Source of the DNA: Hyaloscypha bicolor E
Lineage: Eukaryota; Ascomycota; Leotiomycetes; Helotiales; Hyaloscyphaceae
Direction of reading: 5' to 3'
Assembly (NCBI RefSeq): GCF_002865645.1
Contig: NW_020194685.1
Span: 944,807 to 1,008,806, forward strand
Length of the DNA stretch: 64,000 nt
Positions 27,636-42,300 of the stretch are shown in pieces (the first letter of the stretch is position 1; every line of letters starts with the position of its first letter). A program made the translations under genes and the position numbers. The notes beneath the pieces were generated by a model. That model worked only from the letters and a program-made list of their open reading frames with translations, did not search any database and was not told where the DNA came from.

Positions 27636-30039
27636 TTTATTACTGAGTTTAATAATAGAATTAAAATAAATTAGTTATATTTTTAGTTTTTATTATATAG
27701 AAATAAGATTATAATAAGAGAATATTAATTTAATAGAACTTATTAATATAGGATCTTATTTTAGTACTATTTCATATATATTTTATTATATCCCAAATTA
27801 GATATTCTTAAACTCTAATATCTTTATATTCTTATATTTTTAATTAAATATTTTCTAATAATAGCTTTTATTTTTATACTTAAATCTTTAGATAATACTT
27901 TTCTTTTCTTTATTAGAATAATAACTAATATACTAAGGTAATTAAAGATCTATTACTATAAACTAAGAATTATAATTTAATATTAACTATAGTACTAATA
28001 TATAGTAGGAAAGCTATAATTCTTAATATTAATAAAGTATTTCTATATATAATATTCGTTTATATTAAAAGTCTCGAGCTATTATATATATATGATTTTA
28101 TATTTACTAATAAGGGCTTCTTTTTCTTTTTTATTTAAATAGTATAGGCTATTATCTTTACTACTTATAATAAGTAATTTACTATATTATAAGCTTTATA
28201 ATAATAGTCTCTCGATTATATAAGTACTTATATTAAGTATTAAGTTATTTGAATTACTTCTACTAAAATAGTAAATTGTCTTAATAAGAAATAAGAGTTA
28301 TCTAATTATTTGGCCTCGGATTTTTAATATTAAATAGCTATTATAAGAAGAATTTATTTTTATATATTTATATTTTAAGCCATATTCGGATTCTGGATAT
28401 AATATAATAATATAAGCCGGATATTATAAAATAAAAAAGGCTATAAATCTTTAATAGGCTTTATATTTCTAGATTTTCTATAGAAGTTATAGCCTCTTTA
28501 TAAAGAAAATAAAGTTAAAGCCAGGAAACTTATATAAGATACTAAAAGATATAGAGAAGCTTAAAAGCTTTATAAATATAATTAGTTATTTATTATTACT
28601 AATTTATAATAATATAATAATTAATATAAAAGATATTAAAAAACCGAACTTTATATAAAAAAGTAATATTCTAACTAGAACCTTTCTAGGAAAAGGTAAT
28701 TAAAGTCCGGAAATTATTAAAATAGAGGACTTTATTAAAATTAAAGTAAATTAGAATAATTATTTTATATTTTATAGTAATTAGATAAGAGTAATAAAAG
28801 TAATTCGTTTATAAAATATATAAAGTAAATACTAATAAATAATAAGTCCTATATATATCTATTCTATTATTTATTAATAATAGCTAAATATTTGTAATTA
28901 TATATTCTATAATATAAAAAGTAACCTTAGTAAAAATAGTAGTTATATTATTATAAAAAATAAAAAAGCTTATAGAAATAGAAAAAATAATAGATATAAT
29001 TAGATTTAAGCTTTAAGCTAATAATTAAAAATTAAAAAAGCAGTAATATTAAGATAAAAAAAGAAATATAACTTATTAGCTTTTATAAATTATAAATTAT
29101 AATAGCTAATTTTATATATAAATATTTATTAGCTAAGATTACTTTAAAATATATATAAAATAATTAATTATTATATATTATTAGCTATTAGATTATATGA
29201 AATAGAACTATAAAAAAGAATTTTATATAAATACTATAATTATAATATTAGTAAAAACCTTAAAGTTAATAAATATACTAGCTAATAATAACTTTATTTA
29301 TTACTTTTCTAAAGCTAATCCGGGTTCTTTTTTATATTATTATTATTTTATTTATTATTACTATTATTAGAAGGCTTTAAAAGAAAATAAAGTATAAACT
29401 CTATTAATATATTTCAAATAATATTATTAATACCTTACTAGTTAGTTTAATCTTATAATAGTTTAGAGAATTAGAGAAGATCTAAAGTTAGGCTTATATA
29501 GAAATAAAAAATATACTTTATAGCTTAAAAGCAAATTCTAAGATTATATTTAGTATTAATATTAATAAAAGTACTATTATTTCTATTAGCTATTCTATAT
29601 AAGATATATTAATATATATAATACTATTTATAATACTAGTAGAATTCTACTAGTATTTTAAATACTTTTAAATAATTATATAAATTAGTATAGCTAATAG
29701 ATTTCTATTAGTTCTAGAAATATTTAGGAAAAACGAAAAACGAGTTAGTATAACTAGTAGATTTCTACTAATCTTAGAAATATTTAAAAGAAAAAAAAGC
29801 AAATTAGTATAACTAGTAAAAATTTATTAATAAGCCTCTAAGAAAAAAAGAAAAAATATTATTTAATTCCCTAAATACTAAAATAAAATAAGTAATACTA
29901 TAATTACTATAATTCTATTCCAGATTACCTTATCTAGTAAAAGAAATCGCATATTTAACTTTAATAAAGCTATTAAGATAAATAGAAAAAATATTATATT
30001 ATTTTCTTTAAAATATAATTAATTATATATATATCTAGT
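27636..30039. other. old AT-rich sequence, unassigned
   Basis: About 2.4 kb between gypsy B and copia B, continuing across both insertions. Very AT-rich with stops in all frames. A near-duplicated segment at about 29680-29830 repeats a motif like TTAGTATAACTAGTAGATTTCTACTA two or three times. No coding assignment. Confidence 0.45.
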
Positions 30040-30335
30040 TATTAGTATAGCTATTTCTTTGAGAGTTACGTATATAATTACGGGATATGGGCAATGAGAT
30101 ATAAGTAATAAGACATAAGTAATAGGATATAAGATACAAGATATAATTATATAACCTTGCATCCTATTAGTAACTTGACTAGTAAACTAGATTCTTTTAG
30201 GCTTAGCAGATTTAGGAATTATATATTAATATTATAATACTATAATTCCTACTTCTAAATAATAACTTTACTAACCTTATATAAATAGTATTTTATAAAT
30301 ACGTAACGGTATTATATATTACTAGTAAACTAATA
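30040..30335 (+). repeat. 5' LTR of copia B
   Basis: 296 bp, 28 bp longer than the 3' LTR because the region of short GGGATATGAGTAAT-like repeats differs in copy number. Confidence 0.92.
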
Positions 30336-30474
30336 CTAATTAGTTTATATTTAGATTAGAATAAGATCTATTAGTACTTATAAATTAGGAAAAATTAAGC
30401 TATACTTGCTTAAGATTCAGTTACTTAGAGGCAAAGCTATTATTCTAGTTAAAGAGGAAATAACTATTAATTCT

Positions 30475-30622
30475 ATTACTTATAATTTAGTTATATAAGC
30501 AGGAAAGATACTTAATCTTACTAAGGCCCGATTATACTATATTAAAGAAAGAAATATTTATTAGTCCTATTACCTATAATTTAGTTATATAAGCAGGAAA
30601 AATACTTGATCTTACTAAGTAT
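30475..30622. repeat. 94-bp tandem duplication in copia B leader
   Basis: Two copies of a unit containing TATAATTTAGTTATATAAGC (starting 30481 and 30575), followed by GGAAA(G/A)ATACTT. Equivalent in position to the 93-bp duplication of copia A. Confidence 0.85.
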
Positions 30623-30919
30623 TAAAATAGTTAGTTATTTAATTATCTTATTTTATTCCTATTTAACTTCTATAAAACCCTTTTAAAAACTACTTTCTTT
30701 TAAACTCTTAGGGCTCTTAAGCTTTAGAACTATTAAGTTCTCCCGGAATCTTAATATTTTACTCCTTAAATTTTACTTCCTAAATTTCTTATTATAAATA
30801 AAATTTTTACCTCAAATATAATACCTATTATAAATTACTTACCTTATAAACTATCTTTCTCCTTACGAATCTACTTTCCTTATAAACTACTATATTTCGA
30901 ACTAGGTATAAGCCTATAA

Positions 30920-33900
30920 AATATATAATAATAGAATATACTATAATAAATAATTCCTTTATTAGATTTATCTAATCTAATTACTCTATAAATAATAATA
31001 ATTTCAAGGAATTAGTAAGAAAATAAAGATATAGAATTAACCTAAACTTTACTAAGATAAATAAGATAACTAAGTTTTTAGATATTAAGCTATTTTAATA
31101 TATTTTCTATAAAATAATTAATAATAATCTTTAGGAGCTATTTAGGTATAACTTTAAGAACTTTAATAAATTCGAACTCCCGGAAATACTATACCTATAT
31201 AAGACCCTTTAGTATAGTAGTATATTTATAGAATAGAATAATAGTACTAATACTATTACAAATATCCTATATACTATTATAAAGAAGAATAAATAGTATA
31301 TATAATTAAATAAGGATATATTAGTAGCTAGATTAGATCTTATTAAGGAACTAATCCTATTAGGCTTTATTACTCTTATAAAGAACAAGTACCTAGAACT
31401 TATTATTTTTAATATTCCTATACTATTATTACCTCCTCTATTACTTCCTTTATTACTATATCCTATATCTCTATCAGATTTATATACTAGTACGGAAGCT
31501 CTAGAAGCAAATAATATATTCCTATTACTATTACTATTATAACTATATTTAAATAACCCCTAATTTCCTTTAACTATAAGACTTATTAGGGAAGTTACTA
31601 AGATCTATACTAAAAAGTAAAAGTATAATAGATCCAATAGTAATTTTAACTATAAACTTATTATTTTCCTTAATATCTACTAATATATAAAGCTTTTATA
31701 AAAAGTACTAATACGAGCTTTTTTTACTATACTAAAGAAACTAGCTTAAGACTATTTCTATAGTAACTAGCTCTTTTAATATATATATAAAAAGGCTTAT
31801 ATTAATATCCGTAGCTTCTTTAAAGGCCCTGAATTCAAATATTAAAATTTAGACAAGTAAAATACTATAATATTAGCTTTTATAATAGCTAAATTTCCAG
31901 AAAAAACAATATTTAAAACTATTTAACTACTAATTAATAAACTATATTAACTATAATATAATCTTATACCTAACTTACGAAATACCAAATTCCTCTATAA
32001 TAAGATTATTACCTCTTATTAAGACTTCTAGATATATAGATATATAATCTCAGACCCTCCTGCAAATCTTGGCTAGCTTATTAATAAGCTCTAGTTATTT
32101 ATTACTATATATGAAAGCAAATAATAAGCTAATCCCGAAATCTTTTTTACTAATTAATAATATTATTCTCAGAATTCTCTAAGCTATTATTTCTCCGGAA
32201 ATTATTAATATAGATCCAGCTATAACTTCGGAACCTATAATAACTATTTTAAGCCCTATAATTATAATAATTATGCCCCGAAGTTATATTTTATATATAA
32301 GAAACCCGAATACTACTTATAGAAATATATACCAGAGAAATAAAAGGCTAAGAAAACTTAATTTAGGAATAGAAATATTTATTAGTTCAAATCTCGAAAT
32401 ACCTATAACTTTAATAAACGCTTTAGTAATACTTATATATAGTATATTACTAAAGCCAAAAGCAAAAAAAGTAATAAAAGTAGTAAGAATAAACTAGTAA
32501 ATAATGCTTTTAAGGCTTTATTAGCAGAAATAGATAAAGAAGAGAAATACTATCCAGATTCCTATTTTATTTTAGTTAAGAGCTTTTTAGCTACTTCTAC
32601 TACTTCTATTCTACTAATAACTATAGCTAATATCCTTATAAATAATTTTACTTTCTTTTCTCTTATATATTAGATAATAGGCAAAAACTATATCTTAGAG
32701 CCTATTAAACCCTTAATAAAAAACGCCCAGACTTTTATAATTAATAGTATATTAAGATATAATACTTACTACTTTTATAAAGTTATAATTAATACTAGAG
32801 CCTCTAGATACTTAACTACTAGTTCTAACTAATTCCAAGCTTTCTAGTAAACTAATAATAGTATTAAACTTAATAAAACTACTAAAGGTTAAGTTAATAT
32901 CTAGTTTAGTATTAGATCTATATCTTTTATTAGATCTATAATAATAAGTATACTAATTAGGTAAGTATAATTCTATATTATATCTTTAAAGACTCTATTT
33001 TTATTTAGTTTAGCTAATATAGATAAGCTAGGGATCTACTTTAATAATCTCACTAATTATCTTATTACTTTTACTAGAAAATATATATTTATAATATAAT
33101 ATTTCGAATACTTTTTCTTATTTTAGAATATTATATTATAAGGCTTTATTTCCAAATTCTTTACTTATAATTCTTACTTTTTTATAGAAATCGAATTATA
33201 ATATCTATACTATTATTTTAGTTATCTATTTATTAGTAAGCTCTGAAATATACTAGAATAAGCAGGCTATAATATTAATATAAAAGCCCTTAAGTACCTT
33301 ATAAAATACTATAAGTAATACCAGAAATATGGCCAATTACCCGGACAATTCAAGTTTAACCTGAGAGATAATATTAGCTTTAATTATTCTATTATTATTA
33401 ATATTTTCTATATTTCTAATAAGCCTATACTTTATATTATTAATAAAGGCACTCGATATTAAGCTAGCTAATAGCTCTAGAATATTAGTATAATATATAT
33501 CTGGAATATACTTAAGTAATACTAGATTAATAACTATTTAAGTTCTTCTAATTAAATTATAGTAAATACCGGAAAGTAGTTTATTAGTAAGAAGTTTGCT
33601 TAGCTTGCAAATATTATAGGAACTAAGATTAAGATTATTTTTATAAAAGCTTATAACTTTATCGGAATTATAGAATATTATTATAGCCTAATCTAATATA
33701 TCTATCTTATTATTATAGCCAAAGTTAATAGAATTAATAAGGATACCATACTTTAAATAGCTTTTAAGGCTATTAATAACTCTATGGGACCTAATAGTAT
33801 TATTCTAACTCTTTTGGTTTATAGTACTTTACCTTAAATAACTAAATATAATATCCTATTACTTACTATATTATAGTAATTAGTAGTACTTAAGAAAGTA

Positions 33901-35823
33901 ATAGTAGAAATTCAGAAGCTTTAAGCTAGATATTAAATTACGAATACTTTAAATACCCGAAATAGTTCTAGTACTACTAATATCTATAAACTACCTCTAA
34001 ATTCAAATATTCTTATTTAGTATAAAGGAAATACTAGTTAACCTAGTAATTGAAATAAACCATATAAGCTAGTAGCTATTAATAGAGAGAACTATATACT
34101 AGCTCTACTATATAATAATATTACCTTCCGTTTAACTTCTATAAAGCCCTTTTATATAGGGGATATTAAGGTTATTACTAATAGCCCCGAACCTAAACCT
34201 ATTCCCGAACTTAATAGTAAGGCCAAAGGTAATACGGGTATAATTCCTCCTACTATTCTACTAAAGTATAGCAGAAAATACCCTCGTAAGACCCCGGATA
34301 TTACGATATTTCTATAGGATAATAAACTATATAAGAATTCCTATTAAGTTAAAGTTACTAGCCTCCTAAAAAAGGGCATATTTAAGGTTACTTCCAGATC
34401 TCAGGTACTAAAGAAGGTATATATCTTTAATTCCCGGTTTATTAATGAGATTAAGAATAAGAGTATAGAGAAAGAGCTTAAGAAGTCGAGGCTAGTTATC
34501 TAAGCTTATAATAATAGTAAGAAATATATAATATTAATATAATTACCTACTATCTAATATATTAGCCAGAGAATTATTCTTAGTATTACTACTATAATAA
34601 TAGATACTATGGAATTATATTTATATAATATCTTATAAGCTTATATCTAATTAATAACCTTACTTAATTATAATTTCTATATTAACTTACCCTATAAACT
34701 TACTAGAGAACTGAATCTAAAGAACGATTCTATTCTAAAGGTTATAAAACTATTATATAGTATATTAGAAGCTAGGAACTACTAGTTTAAGACTTATTAT
34801 TCCTACTATATTAACGAGCTCTCTATAAAACAGTCGACTTATAACTCTTGCCTATTTTATAGCAAGTAATTCTTCGGAATTATTAGCTTTTAAACTAATA
34901 ATTTTATAAAGGCAAAGTAACCAAAGCTCTATAAGGCTAAGTTCTTGGCTAAGAAATATAAATCTTTTACTTTTAATTATAATCTCAAGTTTAATAGAGG
35001 TATTATTTATATAAATATTACTAGAATTACTCTTATATAGAAATACTAGTATAAAAACCTCTAAACTATTTTTATAAAGAATACTACTATTATAAGTAGT
35101 AGGGGTACTATTTATTAAAAAAATTTTATTAAGAGCTAATATATTACCTAATATACTAGAGAAGTATATATTATATTAGTCTATTAACTAGAAGCTTTAT
35201 ATAACCTATTAATTATTACTTAAGCTATTAAACCCTCGGAAACTAATATAAAGGCATTTAATAAGTATATTTAATAGCAAATTAAGAATACTACTAGAGG
35301 ACTAAGATTCGTAAAGCTAGTAAAGAAGTTCTTATATTTAATTATTTTTATAAATGCTTTATTTATAAATAATAGAGATCTCTTTTCTCAAATCGGATAT
35401 ATTCTAGTTCTAGTAAATAAAACTAGATATACTAATATTATTTACTAGTTCTCTACTAAATACAAGAGAATTACCAGAAGTATTCTAGCTTTGGAATTCT
35501 ATAATATGGCTTATGGTTTTAATATAGGTACTTTAGTTAAATCTATAATTAATAGAATACTAGAAATAGAACTATTACTAGTTATCTATACGGATTCAAA
35601 GTCGTTACACGAATGCCTTATTAAATTAGGTACTATTCGAGAGAAATACCTAATAATTAATATAATATATCTTTGCCAGGTATATAAATAACGAGAGATT
35701 ATAGAAGTTAAGTAAATTAAGAGAGAATCAAATCCTGCCAACTTTATAATGAAATCAAAGCTATTAAACGCCCTCAAGCGCCTTATTAATACGAATACTA
35801 TATAGTTAGATATAGAGGAATAG
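30920..35823 (+). pseudogene. gag-pol remnant of copia B
   Basis: One former frame of about 1630 codons interrupted by many TAA/TAG. Order: gag; CCHC-like KLYFIYKKPEYYL at about 32279 with Cys changed; protease near 32790 (INTRASRYLTTSS, Asp to Asn); integrase with VNTGKQFISKKFAQ near 33565 (Asp to Asn); RT with FQTNN near 34895 in place of a TDD box; RNase H at 35340-35690. The last keeps LALEFYNMAYGFNIG and VIYTDSKSL, so two catalytic acids survive and the first is Asn (FINALFINNRDL). The open segment 35491-35691 is this RNase H fragment and not a separate gene. Integrase before RT defines copia. Confidence 0.9.
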
Positions 35824-35966
35824 GTTAAATATAAATAGAGCAGGAAATAAATATATAAATAAGAGAATATATATAGAGATTCCCTTAGTATCTAGTATCT
35901 AGGTATCTAGTATCTGAGTATCTGGTACTAGGCCGGATTAGGGAATATAGACTTATAGGAGGGGAG

Positions 35967-36002
35967 GTCACGTGCAAAAGGCCGCGGCCTTTGGCATATA
36001 AC
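35967..36002. repeat. 36-bp CACGTG / GGCCGCGGCC near-palindrome
   Basis: Starts GTCACGTGCAAAAGGCC, has a GGCCGCGGCC centre, and the right arm is partly RIP-eroded. A purine tract AGGAGGGGAG lies directly upstream and AAAACCTCAAAA follows. Located between the pol stop and the 3' LTR. Copies at 6742-6777 and 11385-11419. Confidence 0.88.
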
Positions 36003-36131
36003 TAAAACCTCAAAAACGATATGGATATATAGAGTATTTGGGGAATCTGGTATTAGGCCGGATTAGGGAACTTGTATATAATTAGAGGAAAGTACTATTT
36101 TCTGTTTTTCGCGTTTTTAGAGAGTTTCTAG

Positions 36132-36399
36132 TATTAGTATAGCTATTTCTTTGGGAGTTATATATATAGTTACGGGATATGAGTAATGGGATATGAGATA
36201 CGGGATATAGTCATGTGACTTCGTGTCTTATTAGTGACTCGACTAGTAGACTATACCCCTTTAGGCTTAGTAGATTTAGGAATTGCATATTAATATTATA
36301 ATACTGCGATTCCTATTTCTAAATAACGACTTTACTAATCTTATATAAATAGTATTCTATAAATATATAACGGTGCCATATATTACTAGTAAACTAATA
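36132..36399 (+). repeat. 3' LTR of copia B
   Basis: 268 bp. Less AT-converted than the 5' LTR; it still has GTCATGTGACTTCGTGTC. The CTAGT duplication follows directly. Confidence 0.92.
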
Positions 36400-39300
36400 C
36401 TAGTAAAATACTATTTTTAATCTAATAAGAATTACTTATTCGGAAATATATTTATAATTTACTATTATTATTATATTAAATATATACTTATAATACTAGT
36501 TAAAAAAAACTTTATAAGAATTAGAAAAATAAAATTTCTTTTTATTTATTTATCTGTTTTTTATTTCTTAAAAGTAATAAATAAACTATTCTTTTACTTT
36601 TCGAAAATATATAAATTAAATTTATATTAAGAATATATTTTCTATTTTTAATTTCTCTAAATTAGTTATTAAAACCTGACTTTTAGTATTTTAAATATAT
36701 TTATTTTAAGTATTCTTTTATAGATTTTCCGGTATTTAATATATAAGCTTAAAATATTTAAAATATTATATATTTCTTTTAATTTTTAAAAAAGAATCTT
36801 CTAAAAAAAAAAGTAAAAGATTAAGTAAATAGAAGTCTTCTTTAATTAATAAGGCCTATAAGCTAGTAAAGTTCTATAATATTAATATAGCCCTTATTAT
36901 TTATAATTATTAGATTAGTTATTATATTATATATAATTCTATTAATCTCGAAATAGAAATTTACTTATATTATAACTTTATATACTATAATTTAGTAGTT
37001 ATAAAAGTTATATTACTAGCTTTATAAATAATAAACTATAATAGAAATATAAAGCTTATATATAATTTTAAGTTCTTATTAGAATAAGGTAATTTCTATA
37101 CTAGATAAAAGAAACTTAAAATAGAATTATTTTAAAAGTATTATTTTCTCGAGAAATTTATTTAAAAATTAAATCATAAATTTATTAATTCTATAATACT
37201 ATTATTTATAAATACTAACTCTAACTCTTATAGCCAGATAATAAAAAGCCTTATTCTAAGAAACTATCTAGAAACCTATAATAATTTCTTTAAGTTTTTT
37301 AGAATTATAACTTGGCTTAAAACTATTATTTAGAAGGCCTTTAATTATTTTCTTATATTTCTTAGAAAGGAAACTCGACTAAAGAGTATTATTCTTAAGA
37401 AATATCTAATAATTCCTAACTATTTCCTTAATTACTTAGTCTAGATTTATTTTATTATTCTAATTACTAACTAGAAATTTAATTATTTACTATTTAGTAT
37501 TATATATAGCTATTAGACTATAGTTCTATTTATTTCTTTACTAGGAAATAAACTAGCTACTCGATTAGTATATAGCTATATATTAGGCTATATAGTTATT
37601 ATCTTAATATATTTAAAACTTAAATATTTAAACTTCTTTTATAATAAATTAGTATTATCTTTAAATAATTTATTTAAATTCATTTACTTTTATTACTTGT
37701 TTTACTAGAATAGATTTTATTTTATAATAAATAATTCTATAGTTTATTATTTTTATTTATTTATTAATCTCAAATAATATAAAATAGTTAGTATTAATAT
37801 TTAAAAGGCAAATATATATCTATAAGCCTTTAGAATTATTCTTGCTTTTATATTTATAGTTATTAATATTTTTTCTCTAGTAATATAAGAAATTCAAGAA
37901 AGATATAGCTTTATTATTTGCCTTTTTCTTATAAAAAGAAATATTAAAACCAAGTCTTATAAATATAGGCCTATTAGTTATTTCTAAAATAGCTATAATA
38001 TTCTAGTAATTAAATTATTTCTTAAAATAAAGCCTATTAAATATATTATATAATAGTTTAATTATATTATTTACTATAATAGAATTATTAATATTAAATA
38101 TATATTTACTAAAAATATAGCTAATTTCTTTAATAACAAATTAATAGTAATATTTAAATAGTCTTATAATATTAGTTTCTATTATTTAAATATATTATAT
38201 TAATATATATATCTAAAACCCAAACTAGATACTAGCTTATTTTCTCGAGATTATATTTAGTTTATAGACTTAAGACCTCTTCTAATAATATAATAGAATA
38301 TAATTTAAGTAAGTTAAAAAAGTAAAATAGATCTAGTTATTTTTCCTTAGCTAATAGCTTTATTTATTTATTAAAAATAAAGAATAATTCTATTTTTTAT
38401 AAATTTACTTAAAATAATATAGCTATTTTATTAATATTTTCTTTACTTATCTTTATATAAGTTCTAGTAATATATTTAAGGTTAATAACTATTATAATAT
38501 ATATATTATAAAATATATTATATATTTGAATTAAAAAGAATCCTAAAATAGATTATCTGAATTAGTTTATATAATATTTATTCTTTATAGAAAATATTAT
38601 TAAGCTTCTTTCTTTTTATATTAAAGATATTTTTCTAGATACCGGCCGAATTTACTAATAAAAAATAATTCTTATTATTTTTAAAAGCGAGTTTTTCCGG
38701 GCTTTCTATAATTATAATATTAGATATCTTTTTTAGATATTTATCTAAAACTATAATAGCTAGATATTTTCTAGGTATTTCTCGTTTTATTAAAAGTAAT
38801 ACTTTTTTAGCTTATTTAAGCTCGGTATTATATTATTCTAAGGCACTTATTTATTTTATTATATTAAAGATAATTACTTTCTTAGAATAAATATAACCTA
38901 TTTCTAGTATATTAATTTATATAAAAGCTAATTAAGTTATTAGAATACTTATAATTTATATAGAACCTGGCTATTTTATTATAATAGTTATAATTAGTAT
39001 TATATTAAAGCTAAATTATAATATACTAAGAATTCTTAAATAAACTTCTATTAGTACTTTCTAGTATTTATTTATTTTATAAATAATATAGATTATTTTA
39101 ATAACTATATTAGTTAATATAAAAGCCTTTCTAAATAAGAAAGAAAATAGTATAGTTTAGTTATCTTAAATTAGAAGCAGGTATTTCCTATTAATTTATT
39201 ATATTTATATAGAAATAGTATTATATAAACTTATCTATTATTATTTCACTCTAGATAATAATAATAAAATTATTTTTAATAAAGCTATTTCTGCCTTATT

Positions 39301-42300
39301 TAGTAAAGAGGCAATTTAGTTATTTTTAATTAAAGATAATAGAACTTCTTTATTTATTATAAATATAAATAAAATTATATATAATATCTAATTATTAGAT
39401 AGAAGTAATTAGAATTCTTTACTAATTTGTTATATAAATATAAATAAATAAAAAACCGGTTCTATTTTATATAATAAGAAAGAAACTAATATAGCTTAAT
39501 TATTAAATACTTTTTTATTAATTTCTAATAAGGCCGTTTTTTACTATTCTATTTTATTTAATAAAAGAAAGTAAATAATAGTTTTATTATTCTCGGTTAG
39601 CTTATTAAGAACTACTAATAGCTATTTATAAACTGAATTTATCTTAATATTATTTCTATTATATATAGCCTTTAGTTAATAGAATACTAATTTATTATTT
39701 ATAAATAATAATAAAAAACTATAAGTAAAAAACTAGCCTTATATTTCTTTCTAAGAAACTTCTTTAGTAATAATCTTTGAAATGTCTTTTTTATATTTTA
39801 GAAAAGGTTTTTTTATTATAGAACTATTATTATTCTAGTTAATAATTATATTTTTATAACTAGATTAATATATAATTAAGTTATTACTAATTTAAGAGCT
39901 ATTACTAGAAGCTTTATATAAATCTCCAGGTCTATTTCTAGAGATATATACCTATATTTATATCTTAGAGAATTTTAAAAGCTAATAAATAAAATCTTTT
40001 TTCTTTTTTCTTAATAGTTTTTTATTTTAAACTTCAGATTTAGAATTATTTCTAGAATGAGATATTATATAATAAATAATATCTTTATATATAAATCCTA
40101 TATAAATATTAAGAACTATAATTAGTAATTAGCTTTCCTAAAGAAATAGAATAATATTTCTAACTTATTTCTAATTAAAGTTAGATATTTTTTAAAATAT
40201 CTAAAGTTATAATAAAGACAAATTATTTAAATAAATATATAGAATATTTAATTATCTTATTAGATTTAATAATCTCGTCTTATAAATAACTTAATAAATC
40301 TTATTAGATATTTATTATTAGAGTAATATCTAACTAAGATTTAATAAATAAGTTACTTATATCTATTATAAATATTCTATATCTAGAAATAAAGAATATA
40401 TTTAAATTAAAGAAAATAGTTAGTATAATTATTAGAGATTATCTAATATTAAATACTTAAGCCCTTTATTAGTAGGGCTATTAAAATATTATATTATTTT
40501 GCTTTTAGCTGAATCCTAGACAAGTATTATAGCCTAGCTATTTAAGATATCTCGAATATAATATATTTTACTAAATAAATAAAATAGAACTATTTAATAC
40601 CTATATTCTCAAATTTCCTATAAATAATAATATATAATACTAGGCTATTTATAATACTCTAAAAAAGATTATATACTATTATTTATTCTTTTCTATTATA
40701 ATCTAGAAAATAAAAATATTAGTTCTAGTCTATAATTATACTAGTTAAATTAGCTAAAATTACTAGATATTCCTATTATTATTAAATAATATAAATAGTA
40801 TTAGATATATAAAAGCTAGTAGCTATAAGACCCTATATAAGAAGTATTTTAATTCTTTAGATAGCCAAAATATAAAGTAATAGCTAGTCTATTTAGTCTC
40901 TTATTACTAAGCCTAAAACTAGCTAGTTTTAATACTTTAAGCCTTGGAATTCTACTAATAATTATTTTTAAGTTTTCTAGATATCTTATCTTAAATATAA
41001 ATAAAGAACTAGACTTAGTTATTAAATATATATCTAGAAAAGAGATAATAAATCTTTTAATTATCTAGTTTCTTTCTTAATTAGTATACTAACTCTCGGA
41101 TTAGCTTTAATATTATACTAAAAAAAAGCGCCTGGCCTTAACTAGCTAATATAATAAAGAAGATTATTATTATATATAATCCTAATAGAATTATCTAGAG
41201 AGAAACTGCTTTTATATCTTTTTTTTCTTTTTTCTTCTTATAATTACTAAACTTCCTCTCTTATTATTACTATTTCATAGCTATAATATTAACTAAGATT
41301 CTACTAACCTATAGTTATTTTCCTAAGGTCCTAACTACTTTCTTCTTATTACTACTTCTTATATTAATAGGTGCCTTTAACTCTATAATATTTATAGGCC
41401 TGCTATATATTACTATTCGAATTCGATTTTCTCTAATATTTTTACTCTATATATATATATACTTATACTAGCCCCTTTATAGTTATTAAATAACTATTCT
41501 AATTATATAAATATAATATATTCTCTATTTATATTTATAAACTTCTATATTTCCTAGAAGAGCCCGTTATTTATATATAAATAGATCTATATTATTAGGT
41601 AATCTTTCCTTATTTACTTACTAGATATATATTAACTAATATTAATTATATAAGATAGTATTTTACTAATAATAAAAAAGAAAATTAATAATAACTATAT
41701 TCTTTTCTAGTAGCGAATTTATTAAATTCAAATCCAGGTATCTAATAAGTCTTAGTTCTCCTAGTATTATAAAGGCTATACCTATATTTCTTTAGTATTT
41801 TTTTTCTTTTTTTCTCTTTTATATTAGAAAGCATATATATACTAATATATTCTTAGTATTTTCGAGCTATATATACTTTAGCCTATAATAATTCTAGTAC
41901 TATAAACTACTAGAAAAGGTTATTAAATAGCCCTATAAAGCTCGAGCTAATAGCCAGGCCTTAATAAATAATACTATTTCTATAGTAGTAATTAAAAGTA
42001 CTTGTAATCTAATTTACTAGACTTATTAGCCTGTTTTATTAGTATGCCTTTTAATTTTTATTATATCTATTATTAGTAGATTATAGTAAGAAAATTATAG
42101 TAGCGACCTAATTATAGAGATTAGTTATAGACTATAGAATATTATTAATTATAAGCTCCGGAATATCCTTTTCTAGTTTAGTAAAAGGTTTTATAATAAT
42201 AAGAAAACAAGTAAATTAAGGTATTTTCGGGGCCAGATAACCCAGATATAAGTTCGCTTTATTCTAATTAGATATAGAAGTATCTTTGCTTTCTATTTCT

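Larger units (their letters stand above)
30040..36399 (+). mobile_element. Ty1/copia B retrotransposon, RIP-degraded
   Basis: Full-length 6360-bp element on the + strand. LTRs 30040-30335 and 36132-36399 begin TATTAGTATAGC and end AAACTAATA. Perfect 5-bp duplication CTAGT (30035-30039 and 36400-36404). Same family as copia A. The internal region has leader repeats, one long former gag-pol frame and a 3' non-coding stretch with a GC-rich palindrome. Confidence 0.95.

Noticed and set aside
32273..32497. 74-residue + strand open frame
   Set aside because: Out of frame with the copia B gag-pol frame, which reads through the same place with the knuckle remnant KLYFIYKKPEYYL.
35586..35777. 63-residue - strand open frame
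   Set aside because: Antisense of the copia B RNase H fragment.
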